Below, in pieces: positions 1 to 5,788 of a DNA stretch of 9,470 nucleotides. The first letter of the stretch is position 1. Each line of letters begins with the position of its first letter. The notes below the pieces were generated by a model that saw only the letters and a list, made by a program, of their open reading frames with translations, made no database searches and was not told the DNA's origin. Origin of the DNA: Candidatus Pacearchaeota archaeon (lineage in GTDB: Archaea; Nanobdellota; Nanobdellia; Pacearchaeales; GW2011-AR1); the NCBI GenBank assembly GCA_002687255.1, contig NYZR01000042.1, forward strand, positions 1-9,470. Direction: 5' to 3'. The position numbers and the translations under genes were made by a program.

Positions 1-2025
1 AGAAACAATGTCAGACATCAACAAGCGCACCCGATAGGTCGTGGCCCACTGGTACTCAACATCAAACTCAATATCAGCAGTGTTGTTGCCCGTACCCACC
101 AGCGTAAGGGTGGTCGGGAAGAGGTTGGTAGAACTGGTATAGAAACCTCTAGCCATGTTATACGCAAACTCCTCTGAAGGAATCCGACGCCCCCTCTTAT
201 CTGGCATCCATATCCACCCTGCGTCCCCACGACTGCTTCCAAACTTGATATTGATTTCAGTATTATCGAAAGTCCCGTGATGCCGGTAGAACTCATCTCC
301 GTAGTGGCCGGGATGGGAAGACATTTCTGTAATGGGAAACGAACGGGTAAAGAACCCAGACTCTTGTCCTGTGGCTTCTCGCAGGTAACGGGGAGTTCGT
401 AACTGTCTGCCTTGTGTAGGAATACCATAAGCGGAGAACATATTGTCAACGCCTATGGCGAACAGGTGCTTACGTCGTTCTTGTGACCACTCCCCAAAGA
501 AGTGGTCGCCTGTCTTGTAGTTGCCAAACCCACCTTCACCCCCGTCTTCCCACAGTTTCTTGAGGTTTTTTAACTTATAGTCATCGTCTGCCGGGTCATC
601 ACTACCCTTAGCCTTTAAGCGCGCTCTCAGGGCCATGCCCACCCATACATCGGCTGCAAACCTATCAAGTACTAAATCACGGAAGTCTCTACGCGCAGGG
701 TGCTTGAGTAGGAAGTCACCCAAAGACGAATCCTTCAACTCGGAGCAGAAGGCGTAAGAGAAAGCCCACTCTTTGTTCTCCCCATCCTCAACCTGACACG
801 GTTTGGAATTGCCTCCTTTGAGGTCACCTAGACTGGTCGTGGTATTAGGGCCACCCGTGACCTTGTGGTCTCTCAAATGTACCTGTGCATCCCCGAGCCA
901 GAACCCCCAGCCACCAGTATCGTCAGGACTGTGATCCATGCCAGCCAAGATGCGGGGCTGGCTTTGGAACCCCAACCGTTGTAGTTCGTAGGATTCATCA
1001 TTCACGTTATCTGCTATACGGTTCTGGTTTTCCCCAGCGGCAGGGTCCACTGTACTACTGATGGGTTGACCAGACAAAGCCTCAGCAAGGGCTGTGAACA
1101 CAGTAGTATCACGAGCGAACCCCTGATAGATGGCGTGCATCGAAATGTCCACGAACGCCACAGTGGGAACCATCTCGGGTGAGAACTTCTGAAGGGATAC
1201 GGTCACCTGATTCACATACCCGTCTACCATGAAGTTCTCAGAGAGCACTGCACGAATAGGATTGGGAATCAGGAAGGCAGAGTTATGCATATTGGCGGTT
1301 TGCAGATTGTCTTTCTGAGATCCGGTCATGTTTGATATGATCGCTGCGTTCTCGTCAGGTTCTTCATTTCTTACACGAACTGCCTCTGCATAAGCCTGAG
1401 AGTACTCTACTGTTGCCTCCGTCAAGCGTTGTCCGGTGATCATGTCCAGCACCATGATGTCAGCCAGAACACCTATTCGGGAGGCTACTTGGGGTGAATC
1501 CACACCAAAGTCCGCTATCAGAGCGTCTATCGACTTAGGCGAGGAGTCCACTTCCAACCTAGACGCCCACTGCTGAGTGCGCGCAATAAAGTTATTCTGG
1601 ACCTCAGACTCACGATTGAACAGCATCTGCCAACCAAAAGTCATATCACCAATCCCCGGCATGAGCAACTGGCTTGGTGATTGGTTGATCCACAACTGAG
1701 TGTCTGTACGAGCCGTCACTGACCTAGTAAGTTGGCTAGGATTAAACTGGAAGTTCAACTTGGCCCCTAGTTTGTTCTTCTTTTCCTGCAAACTGGTATG
1801 TGTATCGTGGCCTCCTATCATCTCAGCAGTCCCCGTCCCCACAGCAGTCAAATTCTTCCCCAGCAGACGGAGATACCCCCGCTGGATGAAGTTGTCAACA
1901 GGGAGATGCTTGGGATACGTGTCGAACTTAGGGTTCGTTACCTTAGGATCGGTGAAGGCAGTGTTGTCGCCTCGGAGGCGATCAAGCCCCCCCATATCGA
2001 AGTCAAGATTAGATCCGATTCCCAT
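1..2025 (-). CDS. Probable baseplate hub / hub-adapter tail protein with tube-like fold (partial, C-terminus outside window)
   Basis: The frame is open for 675 codons from ATG at 2025 to the window edge with no stop; I checked every codon. The start overlaps the preceding stop as TAATG, and a purine-rich GGAAGGGGG lies just upstream, so the start is well supported. Residues about 88-112 hold an NFQFNPSQL segment. FNP-type motifs like this occur in Afp7/Pvc7-like and 'contractile injection system tube' adapter proteins, which join the tube end to the spike complex. Residues about 250-300 (IPNPIRAV, then FMVDGYVNQVTVSLQKF and MVPTVAFVDISM) resemble the closing strands of the same fold. The rest (about 330-675) is acidic/aromatic-rich and I do not recognise it. 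Its place directly after the tape measure fits a hub-side role. The virion-structural assignment is fairly safe; the adapter identity is inferred from motif resemblance and synteny. The protein is much longer than small adapters, so extra domains are likely. Confidence 0.6.
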   Translation of the reverse strand, partial: MGIGSNLDFDMGGLDRLRGDNTAFTDPKVTNPKFDTYPKHLPVDNFIQRGYLRLLGKNLTAVGTGTAEMIGGHDTHTSLQEKKNKLGAKLNFQFNPSQLTRSVTARTDTQLWINQSPSQLLMPGIGDMTFGWQMLFNRESEVQNNFIARTQQWASRLEVDSSPKSIDALIADFGVDSPQVASRIGVLADIMVLDMITGQRLTEATVEYSQAYAEAVRVRNEEPDENAAIISNMTGSQKDNLQTANMHNSAFLIPNPIRAVLSENFMVDGYVNQVTVSLQKFSPEMVPTVAFVDISMHAIYQGFARDTTVFTALAEALSGQPISSTVDPAAGENQNRIADNVNDESYELQRLGFQSQPRILAGMDHSPDDTGGWGFWLGDAQVHLRDHKVTGGPNTTTSLGDLKGGNSKPCQVEDGENKEWAFSYAFCSELKDSSLGDFLLKHPARRDFRDLVLDRFAADVWVGMALRARLKAKGSDDPADDDYKLKNLKKLWEDGGEGGFGNYKTGDHFFGEWSQERRKHLFAIGVDNMFSAYGIPTQGRQLRTPRYLREATGQESGFFTRSFPITEMSSHPGHYGDEFYRHHGTFDNTEINIKFGSSRGDAGWIWMPDKRGRRIPSEEFAYNMARGFYTSSTNLFPTTLTLVGTGNNTADIEFDVEYQWATTYRVRLLMSDIVS

Positions 2026-2102
2026 TATTTACCCCCTTCCAACGGGTCATCACCGTGCATAGTAGTCAAGCCATGAACTATTGCGTATTCACCCTGAGCC
2101 AT
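2025..2102 (-). CDS. 25-residue mini-ORF coupled at both ends by TAATG
   Basis: An ATG at 2102 overlaps the tape measure stop (TAATG), and the TAA ending this frame overlaps the ATG of the next gene (again TAATG). The peptide begins MAQGEYAIVHG and ends DPLEGGK; it has no membrane segment or known motif. Its last codons carry the GGAAGGGGG that is probably the ribosome binding site of the downstream gene. It may be a real small virion protein, or it may be mainly a translated spacer that carries ribosomes from the tape measure gene to the hub-side gene. I cannot tell which from sequence alone; the exact double junction argues against a chance frame. Confidence 0.45.
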   Translation of the reverse strand: MAQGEYAIVHGLTTMHGDDPLEGGK

Positions 2103-4183
2103 TACGATCTCCTCAATGCCCGGATGGCTTCAGAAGTTTCAATAAGTTTGATCACTCTCTGTGCCAGCATGTCAGCGTCAGCAGCAGTATTAGAAGAACC
2201 AGTCAGGTTGATGGTGGGAGATATTGTGATGACAGAACTTCCGTACCCTTCAGAATCCCCCGTCATTTCTGGCATGGCGGTTCTGGATCGACCGAAGTCT
2301 TGCCACGTCTCCAATGCGTCGTACTGTGACATACCCTCGGTAAGATGAACATCCACAGAGGGTGCCGCAGCACCGGGACTAGTTTTAGTAACCGTAACAG
2401 TAGATGGTGTGGAGGTGGAGGTGGAAGTAGCCTTACCAGAAGTCTTTGGTGCCACCTGCGTCCAACTAGTGATGTCCGCAGGCGCTACATGCCACGGTTC
2501 ACCAAAGGATGCACCATGACGCAGCCCGAATCGGGAGGCATTAGCCACAATCCACTCGTAGGAAGAATCTGGACCAAGATCAGCGGCGTACCCAAGACCG
2601 TGCAGAGACCTGCCGGGGGGTGCGGCTGGTGAGGCCCCTTCGTTCAACTTCCAGTTCTCCCCGTTCCAAGAGATGCTCCCGCTTGGGTCGATATGGTGCC
2701 TCTCACGGAACAAGCGTTCCTGTGTAGCATCATCTCGCGTACCGCTAGACAGGGTCAGGGGAACACCGTCTTCGGTGGCTGCCTTCTTCATCCTCGCAAG
2801 TTGTGCAGCAAACCCACTGTTCATACCAGCGTCACGCAGATGCTCCGTATCACCGAGATTGACTACGCCCCCAGTGGCTGCATTCTTCCCAGCGTCACGC
2901 AGGTGCTCCGTATCACCGAGATTGACTACGCCCCCAGTGGCCCTGCTTAACAACCGCAGGTACCACTTGTTCTGCATACTTCCCTTAAGTCCAGTAATAC
3001 CGCTGAGAACCTCATCTAGCATCTGGAACTTCTCAATCAGTCCCTGTGTGTTGCGTTCCAGATCAGCGAAGTTGTCAACCTGACGACGAAAGAACTTCTC
3101 ACTACGTTCTACTTCTGACATCCGGGTACGCTGTTCTTCCACAGCATACGAATCGTCAATGCCCATCAACTGTCGGTGTTGCTCACTAGCCGGGTCGTAC
3201 ATCCCACGCCCACCCTGACTCTGAAACTGGAGATTCTCCTGTGCGTACTGGAGCACCAAGTTCTGCATATCTTCAGGCAAACCAGACCGTGACAGGTTGG
3301 CACGGGTCATTGATCCGGGCTGGAGTGCCCCTGCCACTACCTCTTCGTTAGTCAAACCCATACGCTGAACAGTATGACGAACCACGTCCATAGGATCTCG
3401 GGCTTTGCCCCCCGGACCATACAGCCCCATGCCCAGCATCATGGTCATCAGGTTGGACGACCCCGGCTCGGCCAATGCACCAATCATCTGCGTGGCCTGT
3501 TCAGTGCTATACCCGAAGCCGGAGGCCACACGGATGCCCTCAACCCCTTTAAGCATGGACGTTGGATTGATACCCATAGTGGTCTGGAGGTGCATCATGT
3601 CCTCAACGCCCTTGCGTCCGATGAGTCCACCAGTTAGAGGCTGCCGCCACCGGGACTGGTAGTCCAGTACGGTCCCCCCGTACATCTGCCTCATCAACAG
3701 GCCCGTGCGGTCAGCGGTCAGACCATAGCCTGCCTCTTCTTCTAGTCGCCTGCCCCCGTAGTTCCATGCCGCTTTCGTGCCCTCATACGCTGCGTTTGCG
3801 GCGAAGGCTGCACCCCCCGCCATAGTCGGAGAAAACCCCGCTCTGGAAAGGCCGTAGGCTGCACCGGTCTTTAGGAAGTTGCCGTTGCTAGGGACCCCAC
3901 CAGCGTCAGTCTTTCCACCACCGCCACCACCACCCGGCATATCCGGGGATTCTGTCTTATCCCAGATGTTCTTAAGGTCACGGGCAGTCTCCACCAAGTT
4001 CTTCATCGACTTGTTGGTCTTCTCTAGTTCACTAGACAGACCCTTAAACATCTTGGTGAACTTGGCAACACCTGCGTCATCAGTACTAATACCAACGCGC
4101 TTCTGCATCTTCTCCGTGCCTCGGACGTTGGATGATTTCTCCCCCCCTCCAGAGTCATCCCCCTCCCTGTATTCTTCTGGCAT
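2102..4183 (-). CDS. Tail tape measure protein with C-terminal M15-type zinc peptidase domain
   Basis: 693 residues. The start at 4183 overlaps the preceding stop as TAATG, with GGAGGG about 8 bases upstream. Residues about 38-80 look helical/coiled-coil, followed by a seven-glycine run (84-90) and a small-residue hydrophobic stretch (104-135) typical of tape measures. A 21-residue unit is tandemly repeated at 415-455. Residues about 456-572 form a peptidase M15 (VanY/D-Ala-D-Ala carboxypeptidase-like) domain: SSGTR with Arg483, SLHGLGYAAD matching SxHxxGxAxD with His528 and Asp535 as zinc ligands, and EPWH with Glu562 (catalytic) and His565 (third ligand). A Ser/Thr linker (586-602) and a C-terminal ISPTINL region follow. 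Known role: sets tail length and is ejected through the tube; a wall peptidase in it would help cut peptidoglycan during DNA entry. The M15 call rests on a full motif set. The tape measure call rests on synteny and domain layout. Confidence 0.9.
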   Translation of the reverse strand: MPEEYREGDDSGGGEKSSNVRGTEKMQKRVGISTDDAGVAKFTKMFKGLSSELEKTNKSMKNLVETARDLKNIWDKTESPDMPGGGGGGGKTDAGGVPSNGNFLKTGAAYGLSRAGFSPTMAGGAAFAANAAYEGTKAAWNYGGRRLEEEAGYGLTADRTGLLMRQMYGGTVLDYQSRWRQPLTGGLIGRKGVEDMMHLQTTMGINPTSMLKGVEGIRVASGFGYSTEQATQMIGALAEPGSSNLMTMMLGMGLYGPGGKARDPMDVVRHTVQRMGLTNEEVVAGALQPGSMTRANLSRSGLPEDMQNLVLQYAQENLQFQSQGGRGMYDPASEQHRQLMGIDDSYAVEEQRTRMSEVERSEKFFRRQVDNFADLERNTQGLIEKFQMLDEVLSGITGLKGSMQNKWYLRLLSRATGGVVNLGDTEHLRDAGKNAATGGVVNLGDTEHLRDAGMNSGFAAQLARMKKAATEDGVPLTLSSGTRDDATQERLFRERHHIDPSGSISWNGENWKLNEGASPAAPPGRSLHGLGYAADLGPDSSYEWIVANASRFGLRHGASFGEPWHVAPADITSWTQVAPKTSGKATSTSTSTPSTVTVTKTSPGAAAPSVDVHLTEGMSQYDALETWQDFGRSRTAMPEMTGDSEGYGSSVITISPTINLTGSSNTAADADMLAQRVIKLIETSEAIRALRRS
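2826..2941 (-). repeat. 63-base tandem duplication in the tape measure gene
   Basis: Positions 2826-2878 and 2889-2941 match at 52 of 53 bases with a period of 63, so the unit is in frame (21 codons). The single difference, at 2840 versus 2903, is silent (CAT/CAC for His). At protein level, ATGGVVNLGDTEHLRDAG appears at residues 415-432 and again at 436-453, just before the peptidase domain. The near identity at DNA level, including at synonymous sites, points to a recent duplication. Confidence 0.95.
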
Positions 4184-4350
4184 TACTTAGCCCTCCACGA
4201 GGCCATCTCGTTCCAGAAGGAGCGTTGTCGCACGGACATTGTCCTAACGTCCCCCAAGGTGAAGCCGGGGTACCCCTGAGCGATGCTTTCGTATTCCCAG
4301 TAGACGTGTGTCAAGTTAACCGAGTAAAAGGGAGGCCCAATCCAGTAACA
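4183..4350 (-). CDS. Downstream frame of a probable frameshifted tail assembly chaperone (C-terminal extension)
   Basis: This frame is open from the codon after a TGA at 4353-4351 to a TAA at 4185-4183, which overlaps the tape measure ATG as TAATG. It encodes 55 codons, including GPPFYSVNLTHVYWEY and ending SFWNEMASWRAK. It is rich in Trp and Tyr and looks protein-like, but it has no ATG or GTG near its beginning and no good ribosome site there. It is in the +1 frame relative to the preceding gp26-like gene, whose stop lies at 4318-4316. A shift anywhere in 4350-4316 would fuse the two into a protein of about 311 residues. Many tailed phages make a chaperone pair this way just before the tape measure gene. 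Alternatives are reinitiation at TTG 4314 (43 residues), two bases beyond the 0-frame stop, or at the internal ATG 4239 (18 residues). Confidence 0.7.
   Translation of the reverse strand, partial: CYWIGPPFYSVNLTHVYWEYESIAQGYPGFTLGDVRTMSVRQRSFWNEMASWRAK
4316..4350 (-). other. Candidate programmed frameshift window (+1 or -2)
   Basis: A fused product must switch frame between the +1-frame TGA (ending at 4351) and the 0-frame TAA (4318-4316). Codons in the 0 frame near the end read TGG GCC TCC CTT TTA CTC GGT TAA. There is no classic X XXY YYZ heptamer, and the -1 frame closes almost at once with TGA, so -1 slippage is ruled out. TCC followed by C (4333-4330), where a +1 slip gives CCC, and CTT followed by T are possible sites; I cannot choose between them. 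Confidence 0.5.
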
Positions 4351-5119
4351 TCACGATGTTCTCATCGCAATGCCCGCACGGGGCTTCCACCTCCTCCAAA
4401 GTAGGACCGGGCTGGTCGTCCAACACTGTGGTGATAATGACCTTACGGTCGGACATAGACAGAGCCCTAGACCACTGTGTCTTGACCTTGTCCGACCTGT
4501 CGTCATCCCAGATGACAGCATGAGCAACAATGGCTGTGTTCTGCTCTGCTGCGTTGCCATCCAAGGCAGCGATGATCTGAGCATCCTTACCGGTGAGGTA
4601 CTTGACTTTGACCTCTGTTCCGTCCTTCAGTTCAACCACACGGGCTTCGGTAACAGACCCCTTTGGCTGCTGGACTGGGAAGTCCTCGTCAAGGTTAACC
4701 CGCACGTCACTACTCTTAGAGCAGTGCCCGCAGGTGACAGAGAAGGAACGGACATTGCCGTAGGTGGCCTTGATAACCCCCAGAAACAGCAGGTCCCTGT
4801 CCCCTATGATTAAACTTTCTAGGACGGACTGGTTGCCTTTAATAGACTGTGTACCTATTGACAGTACTGCTCTACGCAACAACGCTGTTGTGTAGTCTGC
4901 GTAGGTCACATCCTCTTTAGTGGACAACCGAGCCAACTCTTCCTCGTCCTCCCCAGTCATTTCCCGAACAACCGCTGTGTCTTGCCACTCCCCAGAATCT
5001 GGGTCGATTACTCCCCTGAGCAGGGACACCGTGGTTGGTGCCGCCTTCCCTACTTCTGGTGGGGAATCCTTTATAGCCTCATTGAACTCATCAGCCTGTG
5101 CGGCCAAACTTAAACTCAT
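4316..5119 (-). CDS. T4 gp26-like tail assembly chaperone / baseplate hub-type protein (0-frame product)
   Basis: 267 residues starting at ATG 5119, with AGGAGGA at 5131-5125 five bases upstream. The section at residues 106-133 (GDRDLLFLGVIKATYG, then SFSVTCGHC) resembles the T4 gp26-like family (Pfam T4_baseplate), whose members have an acidic/helical N-terminal part, a GDR-type motif and a zinc-ribbon-like Cys pair. Here there are two CGHC motifs, Cys130/Cys133 and Cys248/Cys251, which could bind one zinc ion. In T4 the relative acts in baseplate hub assembly; in many other contractile tails the gene between tube and tape measure acts as a tape measure chaperone. Its end runs into a +1 frame that reaches the tape measure start, supporting the chaperone reading. 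The tube gene ends 32 bases upstream. The family call is moderate; the chaperone role is inferred from position and recoding. Confidence 0.7.
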   Translation of the reverse strand: MSLSLAAQADEFNEAIKDSPPEVGKAAPTTVSLLRGVIDPDSGEWQDTAVVREMTGEDEEELARLSTKEDVTYADYTTALLRRAVLSIGTQSIKGNQSVLESLIIGDRDLLFLGVIKATYGNVRSFSVTCGHCSKSSDVRVNLDEDFPVQQPKGSVTEARVVELKDGTEVKVKYLTGKDAQIIAALDGNAAEQNTAIVAHAVIWDDDRSDKVKTQWSRALSMSDRKVIITTVLDDQPGPTLEEVEAPCGHCDENIVMLLDWASLLLG

Positions 5120-5151
5120 TAGTGTCCTCCTATATCGGACTTATTGTGTAT

Positions 5152-5772
5152 TTATCCGTCAGTATTGGGCTGCCAATTCATAGAGAAACCTTCATGGTGC
5201 AACTGCAACTGCTGGATGAGAATACCATTATCGCCAGCGTTGAGATCACTGATGGAAAAGGAACCGGGCCATGCGTTCCACAGCGTGAGGGATAGCCTCG
5301 GCGGTAGGTTCACGGTGGTGGAACCGGCTGCTGGGTCTGTATCGTAGGCATACCCGGTTTCAGTCACAGGGTGGTCAAACACCGTGACCGTGACCGAACA
5401 GCGGTACTCAGATCCCTCACCGCCAGTACCATTGCCTGCTGAACCAGTACCCGTGGGGTAACCCCCCTGCCATGAGTGGAGGAACTCCTGCCAATTGTAC
5501 AGGGCGCTACCACCCGTCGGGGCGGCAAAGACACCGCGTGCTAGAGACACCGGAGCAAAGTCCGACTGTCCTACCATCTTGTGTGGGTGGGTGTTCATCC
5601 CACCTTCCCTGTACGGGATAACCTCGTTGGTCACGGCGATACCAGACATCTGGGCAAACCCCAGATCGCTGATACCCTTTGCCATCGTGGCTAGGGGGCT
5701 ATCGCCCGTGGGATTGATTTGTACCCTGAACTTAAAGTTCCTAAGGGGGTCAGTACGGATTACTTGAGCCAT
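5152..5772 (-). CDS. Tail tube (major tail) protein, T4 gp19-like
   Basis: 206 residues. The start chosen is ATG 5772, preceded by AAGGAGGAG, not the in-frame ATG at 5823, which would overlap the sheath gene and add a basic, unfamily-like leader. The protein begins MAQVIRTDPLRNFKFRV, the usual opening of gp19-family tubes (Pfam Phage_T4_gp19). It continues with a GFAQMSG segment (38-44), VIPYREGG (51-58), a K-x-x-GQ-x-DF segment (65-72) and a SLARGV strand (76-81), all family hallmarks, and ends with LHHEGFSM (191-198), typical of the last beta strands. A glycine-rich loop (107-120) probably faces outward or the lumen. Subunits form stacked hexameric rings through which DNA and the tape measure pass. 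It follows the sheath gene by 14 bases, the usual sheath-tube pairing. Confidence 0.95.
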   Translation of the reverse strand: MAQVIRTDPLRNFKFRVQINPTGDSPLATMAKGISDLGFAQMSGIAVTNEVIPYREGGMNTHPHKMVGQSDFAPVSLARGVFAAPTGGSALYNWQEFLHSWQGGYPTGTGSAGNGTGGEGSEYRCSVTVTVFDHPVTETGYAYDTDPAAGSTTVNLPPRLSLTLWNAWPGSFSISDLNAGDNGILIQQLQLHHEGFSMNWQPNTDG

Positions 5773-5779
5773 TGTTTGT

Positions 5780-5788
5780 CTCCTCCTT
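5780..5788 (-). promoter_or_regulatory. Strong ribosome binding site of the tail tube gene
   Basis: AAGGAGGAG lies 7 bases before ATG 5772 and overlaps the TAA stop of the sheath gene (5789-5787). It settles the tube start, and its strength fits the need for many tube subunits. Confidence 0.85.

Noticed and set aside
18..449. 143-codon minus-strand frame near the left edge.
   Set aside because: It lies within the open 2025-1 gene in another frame; its composition is Ser/Leu/Pro-rich without motifs.
1700..2062. Plus-strand frames opposite the hub-side gene, and others opposite the tape measure, gp26-like and neck genes (such as 2673-3083, 4370-4813, 8372-8782).
   Set aside because: They sit antisense to well-supported genes, lack good ribosome sites and show no recognisable protein features.
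2826..2941. Possible CRISPR-like direct repeat.
   Set aside because: Only two units, in frame and coding within the tape measure gene, with no unique spacers.
4183..4239. Independent 18-codon gene from internal ATG 4239.
   Set aside because: An AGGA is near it, but it would discard the protein-like YWEYES part of the frame just upstream; the whole frame is better explained by recoding.
4351..4584. 77-codon minus-strand frame in the same phase as the recoded chaperone extension.
   Set aside because: It ends in TGA before the frameshift window, lies wholly within the gp26-like gene and has a low-complexity, shadow-like composition.
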